DNA of 52,500 nucleotides from Cristatella mucedo (lineage: Eukaryota > Bryozoa > Phylactolaemata > Cristatellidae), in contig WPIO01000016.1 of assembly GCA_009760855.2 (NCBI GenBank), forward strand, positions 3,520,001 to 3,572,500, in the 5' to 3' direction. The notes under the pieces are model-generated. The model searched no databases. It was not told the DNA's origin and saw only the letters and a program-made list of their open reading frames with translations. Shown piece after piece: positions 31,353-40,900 of the stretch. A program made the position numbers and the translations under genes. The stretch's first letter is position 1. Every line of letters begins with the position of its first letter.

Positions 31353-31807
31353 ATGATACACTTGATAAAGCGAACTCAATCTCCTTCTAGGCGCTTTACA
31401 TTTGCTGCAAAGGAAACACGATCGAATGGTTTGGCGGTTGCTTTCACGACCTCGGTCCCGAGGTCGTGGGTTCGATTCCTGTGGTGGGCGATTCTTTATC
31501 GCCACTGCAAGCGGTGGTGATAGCCGTAAAGGCTCTTCTGTCGCTATACAAAAAGAGGCTGTTTAATCAGCTTGGATAGACAACATGAATAACATGGTTA
31601 GGGGTGATATGCACAGGGTCAGCATGAAAATGTGGCTAGTGGTAGCACGCAATAGTGTCAGCACGCATTAGCACATAAAGGATGAATCACGGGATCAGGG
31701 AATGTCATGACGGGAGTATGGAGTGAGTTCCAGGCTTTGGGAGAAAACGAACTAAATGCACTGTCTCCAAAGGATTTGAGGTTTGTACGACGTATAGGTA
31801 AACGGTT
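31350..31807 (-). mobile_element. LINE-A 3' fragment with nested SINE
   Basis: The tail TAATAATGATACACTTGATA and hairpin (part deleted) are followed by CTAGGCGCTTTACATTTGCT. It is split at about 31426 by a SINE and resumes at about 31576 with ACAACATGAATAACATGG. It ends near 31807 at TAAACGGTTTGC, where plus-strand LINE-B begins. Confidence 0.75.
31427..31575 (+). mobile_element. tRNA-derived SINE, copy 4, nested in LINE-A
   Basis: It starts within the head (TTTGGCGGTTGCTTTCACGA). It holds the perfect hairpin arms ACGACCTCGG and CCGAGGTCGT, the B box GGTTCGATTCC and the entire body through GTTTAATCAGCT. LINE-A sequence flanks both sides, so the order of insertion is clear. Confidence 0.82.
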
Positions 31808-32233
31808 TGCTGAACTGCTGCACTAGTTTCAGCCACCTCGTGTTCTCAGGTCCTGTATGCACAATGAACTAGCTAGCTGTTCCATTCGTTCGCTTAATGA
31901 CCGTTAGCGACAGACGCTTTAGCTCTGTAGGACCTAGACTGTGGAACTCACTTCCACAATTCTTACGCAACGAAAACTACTCTCCTGCTGCCGACTATGG
32001 CTCATCTTTTCAGCAATCCTGAGCTGCTACTTCCATGCTACTCAATACCTCAACTGCTCACCTGAATCTGCTATGCTTCCCACTTTCTCTTCGTTGCGAT
32101 AGATGAAATCTTTTGGCTACCTAATGCGTACCGAGAGCCGCATAGGCTTTGAGTTCGCTGTGCAAAACTCTCATGCAAAACGCATCAACATGGCTTTGCG
32201 GAGTTGCAGATGGAATAACAGTACACTACATTT
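31808..32233 (+). mobile_element. LINE-B 3' end
   Basis: CTGAACTGCTGCACTAGTTT starts the RT C-terminus (LLN-F). It is followed by GACCTAGACTGTGGAACTCA (GPRLWNS-type) and the 3' untranslated region. The (ATTAC)n end is decayed to AACAGTACACTACATTT. Confidence 0.72.
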
Positions 32234-32469
32234 CTAGGACTTGGCCGGAAGACTAAGACTGAAAGACTTCGCTATTCTAACAGATGGGGCTGCGGTGTGA
32301 CCGCCATCGTGGTGTTCTAGTAATCTGTGCGTCCTTTCGATAACTGCTTAAATTTGAAAGCATCCAGTAGAAAACCACTTCCACAGTTTTCTATCCATTA
32401 CGCTTAATCCATGTGCAAGATTAGGTAGAACTGCATATCTTTGCCGGCACACTGAACATCTAACTAGCC
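32234..32469. other. Unassigned spacer
   Basis: No gene or known repeat of this window is recognised between the LINE-B end and the second 150 bp cassette. Confidence 0.4.
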
Positions 32470-32617
32470 AAGCTTCGGCCACGCCCAGCTTCAGCGCCAA
32501 ACTGCTGCTAGGCCAGCACCGACGGGACAGCACGGCCGCCGACTCGGGCCGCAGCTAATAGCGGCGGCGGGCAGACGAGCGCGCTGGTATATAACCAAAA
32601 CATAACCAATAACAGTA
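32470..32617. repeat. 150 bp GC-rich duplicated cassette, copy 2
   Basis: This is the second copy of the element at 30905-31053, including GGTATATAACC and CATAACCAATAACAGTA. It is followed by ATGCCGTGCTGGCT, a tRNA-like word also found at 33642 and 37034, rather than by an exon. The two cassettes bracket the last transporter exon and its 3' flank. Confidence 0.8.
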
Positions 32618-32864
32618 ATGCCGTGCTGGCTCCGTAGTAGCGTCTCTCTCTGGGCTGTCGCTAAGCAAACAAAATTTTTAAAATTTTAAACTTTCAAACG
32701 AAAAACTCATTAAGGCTCCGCAGCTGGCGACGAATGGTGACTGCCAGGTCAAGGTCGACCGATCTCGTGGGTTCAGCCAGTAGGTGAGCCCTTACTTAAG
32801 AAGCAGCAACAGCTCCAGGTCAATCAGTACGAAGCAGTCGCCGCGGCCCGTGGATCTTTCATAT

Positions 32865-33285
32865 CTTTTAGAAATTCTGCACCACTTTTAGCCTATTCGT
32901 GCACTCAAGTCCTTCACGGAAAATAAATTAGCACAAATTGCCATTGATCTGCTTTTAGGCCGTTGCTGACAGAAGATTTTGCTCTGCGAAAACTAGAATG
33001 TGGCACACTTCCGTAATAGCTAAGAAGCGACATCAACTCTCCTGTAGCCGACTGCGGGCACATTTTTTCCAAACGTCCTGAGCAGCTACTCTCACAATAT
33101 TCACTTTCTAGACAGCATTGCGTCTCACTTTCTCTCTGCAGAGCGGTATTACGTCAGTTAGTTACATTATGCGTGCCGAAACCCGCTAAGCCGTCTGGTG
33201 GGCTATTTTAAAAAGAATTCCAGCTAAATCAAAATTTGTACAGCTGTTTTGTGAAATTACGGACGGAGATGCATTGGATTGTTAC
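32865..33285 (+). mobile_element. LINE-B 3' end, old copy
   Basis: Degenerate but collinear with other copies: TTCTGCACCACTTTTAGCCT, then AGGCCGTTGCTGACAGAAGA, TGCGTGCCGAAACCCGCTAA and GAAATTACGGACGGAGATGC. The ATTAC tail is lost. Confidence 0.6.
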
Positions 33286-33337
33286 TCACATGCCTTTGAC
33301 GAAATTGTCCCCAGCAATTTATTCTCCCAGGAATGTG

Positions 33338-33409
33338 TTCCAATTTCGCGATTTGAACCCGGGACCTCTCGCCCCTAAAGCGAGAACGATACCCCTAGAC
33401 CAAGAAGCC
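33338..33409 (-). pseudogene. tRNA-Pro pseudogene, anticodon TAG
   Basis: The 5' half and anticodon arm match the tRNA-Pro genes nearby (TTGGTCTAGGGGTAT box A region, CTCGC/GCGAG stem). The loop TTTAGGG carries TAG instead of TGG. The T arm is broken (CCCGG against CGCGA), and the 3' acceptor strand does not pair with GGCTTCT. It is therefore a pseudogene. It marks the left end of duplication unit 1. Confidence 0.75.
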
Positions 33410-33639
33410 AACTGAATAATATGCATGTAAGGAAAAGTTTCAAAACTTCTCAGAACGGTGAGTTGGTGTAAACCTAAAGGCGTTTGCGGGGCATTTAGCT
33501 GGTTTCTCAGTACTGCATTCTCAACTTTTAGAATGTGGGAAAGGATTATACGTAGCTGCTTCCGAAAACTGTTCAAGTTCAAATTAGAATGTAGATAGGC
33601 TCTGCCTTAAATATGGTGAAAACTAAATTACCCTACATT

Positions 33640-33880
33640 AAATGCCGTGCTGGCTGGGCCAAGTGATTAAGGCGCTCTCCCCGACCAAGGCCAATGTTAA
33701 TGTATTTGCTGGCCGAGATCATGCGCTCGAGCGCGCGGTATCCGTCGGTCATCATGAAGCCGCCGAAGTTCCTTCTGCAAAGGAGACACGTGGTCGGGCC
33801 TCGAGACGTGTTAACTAGACGCACAGCCCTTATTCATCACCAGCTGCAACGATCTAGTTTGATTCAGTTAGGTTACACGT
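33640..33880 (-). mobile_element. LINE-B RT fragment with tRNA-like flank
   Basis: The - strand nucleotides around GACCACGTGTCTCCTTTGCA and ACCGACGGATACCGCGC line up with the HVSPLLKELG..EQRIQSK region of LINE-B at 7245-7320. Just left of it (33642-33695), GCCGTGCTGGCTGGGCCAAG and TGATTAAGGCGCTC resemble the D-arm of tRNA-Leu/Ser genes. It may be a second SINE head. The open frames on both strands here are not a host gene. Confidence 0.5.
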
Positions 33881-34185
33881 ATGTGCGGTTTAGGATACGG
33901 TTTGTGCGCCATAATTAAATATTATCCTAATAAGAATTTAACGGACTAATAATTTGATGAATTTGCTAATGATTTTATGAAAAACTCGTGCATAAATTTA
34001 TTCTCAACCTTATAATCCTATCTTCGTGAAATTGCTTCTGCTAATGCTAGGAAATTCGCCATGCAACCGGTTTGTTTGATTTTCCTATCCATGAAGTCAA
34101 TACATCAGCTGAAGCTTTCAATGCCAGAGCGTGTGCCTAAGACGGTCGGACCGGATGAACTACAGCTGGTCGCATGCAAAACCTT

Positions 34186-34257
34186 GGGCCTCACCAGGAT
34201 TTGAACCCGGGACCTCTCGCACCCGAAGCGAGAATCATACCCCTAGACCATGAGGCC
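34186..34257 (-). tRNA. tRNA-Pro (CGG)
   Basis: A 72 nt cloverleaf on the - strand. The acceptor GGCCTCA pairs with TGAGGCC. Box A region is TGGTCTAGGGGTAT. The anticodon loop TTCGGGT lies between CTCGC and GCGAG. The T arm is CCCGG GTTCAAAT CCTGG (one G-T pair), and the discriminator is C as in animal tRNA-Pro. No intron. A TTTT terminator follows within 10 nt (CCAAGGTTTTGC). It decodes CCG. Confidence 0.93.
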
Positions 34258-34589
34258 GATTGCAAAATTATTGAGTGTGAATAATTAAATACCTTCAAAC
34301 TTTTCAGAACGAATTGTGAATGTATCCTGAGGGTGGTTGTTAAAAGTTTTGCTGGTTTGTCATGTTATAGATATTTTAACGTATGGAATGTGGATAACAA
34401 TTGTTCGTCGATGCTTCCGACGACTGTCAAGTTCCAACGTGATGTATGTGCTTTGTAATTTAAGAAATACAGAAGAAACTGCATGTGCATCGGGTGCGCT
34501 TTTAGGTTCAATTTATGTGTTACCGAGTCAGTAGGATGTCGAGAAGTGAGTCGGGAACGAGTTTTAGCCTTTGGGAGTATAGAACTTAT

Positions 34590-34946
34590 GAAACCACAAA
34601 CAATTGACGTTTTTACACACGCCATAGGGTTTCCCTCGATGAAACCGGCCGTTTTTCTTACAAGATTGTTTGCGTGAAGTCAATGCTCGGCGGTTTCCCA
34701 ATGATAAACCAGCAGTCGCTTAATCCTGCAGTCGCCGCCCGCAGCGGCGCACAGTTCGCGGGTCGCTCTGTCCTTCGAGGCTTTTCGGCCTGGCATGCTC
34801 TTCTCCTTTGAAGTTACGTACATCCTTCTTGGCACCTTCTTCCAGAAAATTCCACTCTCATCACAGTTAAATATCTGCTGCAGTATCCATCGTTCTGCTG
34901 CTGTACATTTAGCAAACGTTTTGAGGTGATTCTCAGCTTGCCGCAA
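34590..34946 (-). pseudogene. Tigger/pogo transposase fragment, copy 1
   Basis: The ORF 34680-34946 carries a segment of a DDE-superfamily pogo/Tigger transposase: FAKCTAAERWILQQIFNCDE, then SGIFWKKVPRRMYVTSKEKS and MPGRKASKDRAT. The family's first catalytic Asp sits in the NCDE/NADE motif seen here. A stop follows WETAEH, after which codons NNLVRKTAGFIEGNPMACVK may continue the domain. The N-terminal DNA-binding part and the rest of the catalytic core are absent, so it is dead. Confidence 0.8.
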
Positions 34947-35028
34947 ATGTAAAGCGCCTTGGAAGAGATGGAGTTCTCTGAGGGCGCTTTATTAAGTGCA
35001 TTATTATTATTATATTGTTATTATATCC
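34940..35028 (+). mobile_element. LINE-A 3' terminus, short copy
   Basis: It has GCAAATGTAAAGCGCCTTGG, AGAGATGGAGTTCTCTGAGG and GCGCTTTATTAAGTGCATTA followed by (ATT)n. The hairpin is intact. The copy is only about 90 bp and abuts the Tigger fragment. Confidence 0.85.
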
Positions 35029-35192
35029 GCGCTCGCTGCCATGCCATACGCGATAGCAGAGTAAATATCGGCGGTCCTTTTTTTAGCGTTTTCGAACCAT
35101 TACCAACGGCTTCAATTTGCTAGCACTGTGCCTCGTCCGTTGAAGCGCCTGGCGTCTGCTAAGCACAAATTAGAGCATAACACTGACGCTTC

Positions 35193-35639
35193 CGCTGCGA
35201 GCTAACCGCTTAAGGTGAACGAGTGACGTACGACATGCCGGGCGCATGGCACGGCGTTTACTCAGGCGACCGATGCGCCAACTAGCGGTGGGATATCTAG
35301 AGTCGGCACATAACCTGAATTGTAGCCCTCTAATCAAATCGGATGAGAGACAGCTCGTATTTATGAAAAAACCTTGTTAGTTGGGTGACTCACAAGTCAA
35401 CGTAAAACTTGGTTCGGTTCGTCGTAAAAATTCTTGTAGGAACTTAGTGCACCTTTAATCAGAGTAACCACAAATGATTCACGCGAGGCAAGACATCCTA
35501 ACCGGGTTCTGGGAGCGAATTTCATTTCTTATATAGCAGGACAAGCATTATTCGCAATTGTTTGTTACCCGAGTGCTGCTGATTTTGTAAGATGTTTGTG
35601 CATTTATTCAAAAACCTGGCCCGACGATTCTAAAAGCTT
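35193..35639 (-). repeat. tRNA-associated flank repeat, copy A
   Basis: Starting at CGCTTCCGCTGCGAGCTAAC and running to the tRNA 3' end, this about 450 bp stretch recurs with its tRNA at 36182, 38518 and, more diverged, 42826. It therefore travels with the tRNA-Pro(TGG) gene as one unit. No protein is encoded. Confidence 0.75.
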
Positions 35640-35711
35640 GGGCCCCACCGGGATTTGAACCCGGGACCTCTCGCACCCAAAGCGAGAATCATACCCCTAG
35701 ACCATGAGGCC
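35640..35711 (-). tRNA. tRNA-Pro (TGG)
   Basis: 72 nt. The acceptor GGCCTCA pairs with TGGGGCC through one U-G wobble. The anticodon loop is TTTGGGT. The T arm CCCGG GTTCAAAT CCCGG is perfect, and the discriminator is C. CAAGCTTTTAG downstream gives a TTTT terminator. It decodes CCA and, by wobble, other proline codons. Confidence 0.93.
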
Positions 35712-36181
35712 ACATGGTGTTACTCGATATAAATTATTATTTAGAAATGTCTATAAACCGATTGTTGAACATGGCTAAGGGCGTTTTTACTGGGATTCGC
35801 AGGTTTTTCTGTTGTGTTTTCCATCTGTGGCGAGCTCTTTTCTGTCAACCAATCCATCATCAGCTGCTCTATAATGTCATGGCTAGATTTCCTCAGTTTA
35901 GAAATTATTTTAATGCCCTCAGTTGGCGTTATAGCCGGGATTCCCCCCCCCCCCTTTGTGCTTTAACATGGTGCAGGATCATAGAAGTGCAACGCTCGTT
36001 TCGTTTGGCTTATGAACCTACACTCACTACTTGGTCACGTCATGCGTGTCGGTAAGTTCTTCGTGTAACTCAAAGCACATCATCCGCCTCTTATTCGCGT
36101 TGCAGTATTTCGTACTCACTTTCTTCGGATCGGTCTCTGGAAAAATGAATCTTTCAAGCACAAGTGAGACCAAAACGCTGA
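35712..36181. other. Spacer between duplication units
   Basis: No gene is recognised. A C run (about 35943-35954) occurs. The + strand frame 35714-36055 has a basic, Phe/Leu-rich product with no family resemblance. Confidence 0.4.
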
Positions 36182-36640
36182 CGCTTCTTCTGCGAGCTGA
36201 CCACTTAATGTGAACGGGTGAGATACGAAATGCCGGGCGAATGAGACGTCGTTCACTCAAGCCTTGGATTCGCGAACTAGTGGTGGGGTATCTGCAGCCG
36301 CCCCATAACCTGAAATTTAGACCTCTAATCTAATGGTACGAGAGACATATTTATATATACGTATTTATAAAACCTTGTCAGTTGGTTAATTTATAGTTCA
36401 ACGTAACACTTGGTTCGGTTCGTCATACAATTTATTATAGGCACTTAGTGTATGTTTAGTCAGAATTACCATAAATAATTCCCGCGAGACAAGACATCCT
36501 AATTGGCGGCCTGGCTGCGAGTTTAATTGTTTAGCTAGCAGGACAAGAATTCTTTTCACTTTCGTTCTACCAAGAGCCGCTGATTTTGTAAGATGTTTGT
36601 GCATTTATTCAAAAACCTGGTCTGACGTTTCCAAAAGCTT
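36182..36640 (-). repeat. tRNA-associated flank repeat, copy B
   Basis: Diverged copy of 35193-35639, starting CGCTTCTTCTGCGAGCTGAC. It shares the AACTTGGTTCGGTTCGTC and TGATTTTGTAAGATGTTTGT blocks. It leads into the tRNA-Pro at 36641. Confidence 0.7.
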
Positions 36641-36712
36641 GGGCCTCACCGGGATTTGAACCCGGGACCTCTCGCACCCAAAGCGAGAATCATACCCCTA
36701 GACCATGAGGCC
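36641..36712 (-). tRNA. tRNA-Pro (TGG)
   Basis: 72 nt. Fully paired acceptor GGCCTCA/TGAGGCC, anticodon loop TTTGGGT, perfect T stem, discriminator C and terminator CAAGCTTTTGG. This is the copy lying between the two large duplication units. Confidence 0.94.
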
Positions 36713-36761
36713 AGCTGATATAATTGGAAGCGAGTAAGATAATATTTTCAGACTTCTATTT

Positions 36762-36833
36762 AAATCGGTTCGGGATTTTACACCGGGATCTCTCGCGCCC
36801 AACGCAAGAATGATACCCCTCTACCATAAAGCC
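36762..36833 (-). pseudogene. tRNA-Pro pseudogene, degenerate TGG
   Basis: It aligns with the tRNA-Pro genes through GGTAGAGGGGTATCATTCTT and GCGCGAGAGATCCCGG, but the D arm, anticodon stem and T loop (TGTAAAAT) are altered. It marks the left end of duplication unit 2, in the same position as the pseudogene at 33338. Confidence 0.7.
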
Positions 36834-37030
36834 AACTGAATGACATCTAAGTTAATATTTTCAAAACTTCTCAGAACGGAGAGTTGGTGTATACTAAAGG
36901 CGTTTGCGGGGCATTTAGCTGGTTTTCTCTGTTCTGCATCCTCAACATATAGAATGTGGGAAAGGATTATACGTAGCTGCTTCCGAAAACTGTTCAAGTT
37001 CAAAAAAGAATGGAGATGGGCTCTGCCTTT

Positions 37031-37275
37031 AAATGCCGTGCTGGCTTGGCCAAGTGATTAAGGCGCTCGCCCCGACCAAGGCCAAGGTTAATGTATTTGC
37101 TGGCCGAGATCATGCGCTCGAGCGCGCGGTATCCGTCGGTCATCATGAAGCCGCCGAAGTTCCTTCTGCAAAGGAGACACGTGGTCGGGCCTCGAGACGT
37201 GTTAACTAGACGCACAGCCCTTATTCATCACCAGCTGCGACGATCTAGTTTGATTCAGTTAGGTTACACGTATGT
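37031..37275 (-). mobile_element. LINE-B RT fragment with tRNA-like flank, duplicate
   Basis: Duplicate of 33640-33880 within unit 2. Here the tRNA-like head reads GCCGTGCTGGCTTGGCCAAG, then TGATTAAGGCGCTCGCCCC, slightly closer to a tRNA D arm. Confidence 0.5.
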
Positions 37276-37517
37276 GCGGTTTAGGATACGGTTTGTACGC
37301 CATATTTAAACATTATCCTAATAAGAATTTAACGGACTAATAATGTGATGAATTTGCTAATGATTTTATGAAGAACGTGGTGCATGGACTTTTTTCTCAA
37401 CCTTATAATCTTATCTTCATGAAATTGCTTCTGCTAATGCTAGGGGATTCGCCATGCAACTGGTGTGCCTCAGACGGTCGGACCGGATGAACCACAGCTG
37501 GTAGCATGTAAAAGCTT

Positions 37518-37589
37518 GGGCCTCACCGGGATTTGAACCCGGGACCTCTCGCACCCGAAGCGAGAATCATACCCCTAGACCATGAGGCC
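37518..37589 (-). tRNA. tRNA-Pro (CGG)
   Basis: 72 nt, duplicate of the gene at 34186. The anticodon loop is TTCGGGT, the acceptor is perfectly paired, and the T stem is CCCGG/CCCGG (better than in unit 1). Discriminator C, terminator CAAGCTTTTAC. Confidence 0.94.
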
Positions 37590-37919
37590 GATCGAAAAAT
37601 ATTGAGTGTGAGTAATTAAATGTGTTCAAATTTTGGAGAACGGGGGAATGTATTCTGAGAGTGGTTGTTAAAAGTTTTGCTGGTTTGTCATGTTATAGAT
37701 ATTTTAACGTATGGAATGTAGATAACAATTGTTCGTTGATGCTTCCGACGACTGTCAAGTTCCAATGTGATGTATCTGCTTTGTAATTTAAGAAATACAG
37801 AAGAAACTGCATGTGCATCGGGTGCGCTTTTAGGTTCAATTTATGTGTTACCGAGTCAGTAGGATGTCGAGAAGTGAGTCGGGAACGAGTTTTAGCCTTT
37901 GGGAGTATAGAACTTATGA

Positions 37920-38273
37920 AACCAAAACAATTGACGTTTTTACACACGCCATAGGGTTTCCCTCGATGAAACCGGCCGTTTTTCTTACAAGATTGTTTGC
38001 GTGAAGTCAATGCTCGGCGGTTTCCCAATGATAAACCAGCAGTCGCTTAATCCTGCAGTCGCCGCCCGCAGCGGCGCACAGTTCGCGGGTCGCTCTGTCC
38101 TTCGAGGCTTTTCGGCCTGGCATACTCTTCTCCTTTGAAGTTACGTACATCCTTCTTGGCACCTTCTTCCAGAAAATTCCACTCTCATCACAGTTAAATA
38201 TCTGCTGCAGTATCCATCGTTCTGCTGCTGTACATTTAGCAAACGTTTTGAGGTGATTCTCAGCTTGCCGCAA
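37920..38273 (-). pseudogene. Tigger/pogo transposase fragment, copy 2
   Basis: Near-identical duplicate of 34590-34946 inside unit 2 (ORF 38007-38273 with the same NCDESGIFWKKVPRR block). The identical stop and truncation show it was already dead when duplicated. Confidence 0.8.
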
Positions 38274-38352
38274 ATGTAAAGCGCCTTGGAAGAGATGGAG
38301 TTCTCTAAGGGCGCTTTATTAAGTGCATTATTATTATTATTATATTGTTATT
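38266..38352 (+). mobile_element. LINE-A 3' terminus, duplicate
   Basis: Duplicate of 34940-35028. It has GAGTTCTCTAAGGGCGCTTT (one change in the hairpin loop) and a longer (ATT)n tail. Confidence 0.85.
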
Positions 38353-38517
38353 ATATCCGCGCTCGCTGCCACGCCATACGCGATAGCAGAGTAAATATCG
38401 GCGGTCCTTTTTTTAGCGTTTTCGAACCATTACCAACGGCTTCAATTTGCTAGCACTGTGCCTCGTCCGTTGAAGCGCCTGGCGTCTGCTAAGCACAAAT
38501 TAGAGCATAACACTGAC

Positions 38518-38969
38518 GCTTCCGCTGCGAGCTAACCGCTTAAGGTGAACGAGTGACGTACGACATGCCGGGCGCATGGCACGGCGTTTACTCGGGCGAC
38601 CGATGCGCCAACTAGCAGTGGGATATCTAGAGTCGGCACATAACCTGAATTGTAGCCCTCTAATCAAATCGGATGAGAGACAGCTCGTATCTATGAAAAA
38701 ACCTTGTTAGTTGGGTGACTCACAAGTCAACGTAAAACTTGGTTCGGTTCGTCGTAAAAATTCTTGTAGGAACTTAGTGCACCTTTAATCAGAGTAACCA
38801 CAAATGATTCACGCGAGGCAAGACATCCTAACCGGGTTCTGGGAGCGAATTTCATTTCTTATATAGCAGGACAAGCATTATTCGCAATTGTTTGTTACCC
38901 GAGTGCTGCTGATTTTGTAAGATGTTTGTGCATTTATTCAAAAACCTGGCCCGACGATTCTAAAAGCTT
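38518..38969 (-). repeat. tRNA-associated flank repeat, copy C
   Basis: Duplicate of 35193-35639 as part of unit 2, nearly identical. Confidence 0.8.
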
Positions 38970-39041
38970 GGGCCCCACCGGGATTTGAACCCGGGACCTC
39001 TCGCACCCAAAGCGAGAATCATACCCCTAGACCATGAGGCC
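38970..39041 (-). tRNA. tRNA-Pro (TGG)
   Basis: 72 nt, identical in structure to the gene at 35640 (same acceptor U-G wobble, loop TTTGGGT, terminator CAAGCTTTTAG). Sequence upstream of it (39042-39090) resembles the upstream flank of the tRNA at 36641 rather than that of 35640. This hints at how the array was built. Confidence 0.93.
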
Positions 39042-40734
39042 ATCCGAGATGGATTGAAGTGAGTGGGATAATATTTTCAGACTTCTGTGTGGCCATTGCG
39101 AGAGGCTTGGCAGGTTTGTGAAGTTCTTAATGCTTTTAAGCCTGGAGTCTGGGTAATAATTAGACGTTGACGCTTCTGAAATCTGTGAACTTTCCTCTAG
39201 AATGTGGCTGCTTTTTTAATTATAGACGTCCGGAGCCATATCTTTGCGGATCAGATGGCTGATTAGGATGGATTTACATGTTATCAAGTCGTGGTATCTC
39301 AAGTAGTCTGTCGGGATTAAGTTTTAGTCTTTGGGAGTACTTATATATACTATTATATTATAGAATAGAATACTATATCATATTATACTTATATTATACT
39401 ATAGAACTAATTGGCAAAGTCTCTTAAGGAAGCAAGATTGCTTAGAGGCTTAGCTAGCTTACTTCTGGCAACAGAGTGAAAAGTACGATTCGCCAGGCCT
39501 GACGGGTAAGTAGTTTGGGTAAGATGCCGGGGAGAAAGGGCGAAGGGAGCTAAAAGCGAGGACATCAATAATTAGGAATATCGAGAGCAATCGTATATTT
39601 GAAGGCATAAGTTTACTTTTTGGTATTGCGAACATTCCTTGACCGGCCTATTCTACGATACGTTGCTCCTACGATAAACAGTTGCTATTTTGAAGTCCGA
39701 AATTCAGATACAGTGTAAAACAGTCGACACGTCAAACGCTCGCCCCTTATCTTAAATGCCAGCAAGAAGTGCCCATTTTTGTAGTTAAACCGAAAGATAC
39801 AGCTCAATTTATAAATTATTTTAAAGAGAAAAATAAGCATATATATTCATTTATTTAAATATTTGAGTCTTTTCCCCTTTCTAATGTATAAATATAGGTA
39901 TGTGAGTGTTTTCTTTTTTATATGTACATTGATTTCCTAGGTAAAGCGCCTTAGAAACTTAATCTTTATTCAGGCGCTAAATGCAAGAACCCATGTGATC
40001 TCTTGTTTATACAGTGCTTCCTCTTAACCTTCGCCCGGCGCAGTCACCATCAACTCGCCGTCGGTTGCACTAAATAAGTTTAAACCCTTCCTGTTGATCG
40101 AGCTCTCGAATTCGCCGAAAGTCTGGAGCAAGTTTTAGGGTCAGGTCATTCATTACATGCACAGACCGGGCATCACTAAAGCCTCAGCTCTAACAAGATG
40201 CGTCTCATCCGGTTGCAGCCTCCCAGTACGCCCAGTTAACGCAGGACTTTCGTACTTGCGTAATTATTTTCGCTGTGCTTAACAGAGCACGATTCAGTGC
40301 ATGTCACAAGCAGCCGCAGGTCCTGCTCGCCGGCGGCGCGGCAGGGCGTTTTCTTTTACTTTTCGCTCCAGCGTGCTGGTCTAAGCATGATAATTATTTG
40401 CTTTCGTGCGCTTGTCTAAGCATGATACCTACCGCAAACGCTGTCACAAATCCCGAGAGATCGATTCTCCTGCATTGATTTATGAAGCTCGTGGGGAGCG
40501 ACACGCGTGCTTTCTCGTGCGCGTTTCTCCACGCACGCTGTGTCTCCGCATGTTATATCTATGCATACGCATTTCGCCAATGCTCGGTTATTGATTCTCT
40601 TACTGCGAGTTTAAAAGTGTCCGCATGCAACTCCGTTAGCGGCCACTTCCTCAGCGCCTCTGCTCATTGGAAAAGGCATCATAGGTCAGTGCTCACTCAG
40701 TCCGCCATTAATTTAGCTCACAATTGTCGCGATT
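39042..40734. other. 1.7 kb spacer, no gene seen
   Basis: An AT run built on TATTATA words lies at 39343-39405. A weak relic of the LINE-A tail (TAAAGCGCCTTAGAAACTTA, then CAGGCGCTAAATGC) is at about 39940-39985. Overlapping frames at 40275-40790 show no protein family. Confidence 0.45.
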
Positions 40735-40900
40735 GCGATGGCACACTAGGTAAGGCGGTTGCTTTCACGACCTTGGTCCCGAGGTCGTGAGTTCGATTCC
40801 TGCAGTGGGCGATCCTTTATCGCCACTGCAAGCGGTGGTGATAGCCGTAAAGGCTCTTCTGTCGCTATACAAAAAGAGGCTGTTTAATCAGCTAAGATAT
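40735..40900 (+). mobile_element. tRNA-derived SINE, copy 5 (reference copy)
   Basis: The most complete copy. The head is GCGATGGCACACTAGGTAAG, GCGGTTGC closes the A-box region, and hairpin arms ACGACCTTGG and CCGAGGTCGT follow. The B box is AGTTCGATTCC (one change). Next come GGGCGATCCTTTATCGCC, the inverted pair CACTGC/GCGGTG, TAGCCGTAAAGGCTC, TACAAAAAGAGGCTGTTTAA and the end TCAGCTAAGATATGTATATA. RNA polymerase III would transcribe such an element from its internal boxes; mobility would depend on a LINE. Confidence 0.85.

Larger units (their letters stand above)
33338..35711. repeat. Segmental duplication, unit 1
   Basis: Collinear with 36762-39041. Order: tRNA-Pro pseudogene, about 200 bp flank, tRNA-like and LINE-B piece, tRNA-Pro(CGG), Tigger fragment, LINE-A tail, 500 bp flank, tRNA-Pro(TGG). 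The offset is 3391 bp on the left and 3330 bp on the right. The difference is mostly a deletion in unit 2 of sequence present here near 34070-34130. Long stretches (for example 34340-35710) are almost identical, so the duplication is recent. Confidence 0.9.
36762..39041. repeat. Segmental duplication, unit 2
   Basis: Collinear copy of 33338-35711, on the same strand. It lacks about 60 bp found near 34070-34130 and differs elsewhere by scattered substitutions and small indels. Both tRNAs, the Tigger fragment and the LINE-A tail are duplicated with it, so all were in place before the event. Confidence 0.9.

Noticed and set aside
34365-34625. - strand frame at 34365-34625 and its longer duplicate at 37693-38028 as a conserved gene
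   Set aside because: They are conserved only because the whole block was duplicated recently. The frames differ by indels at the ends and resemble no protein beyond the adjoining Tigger relic.
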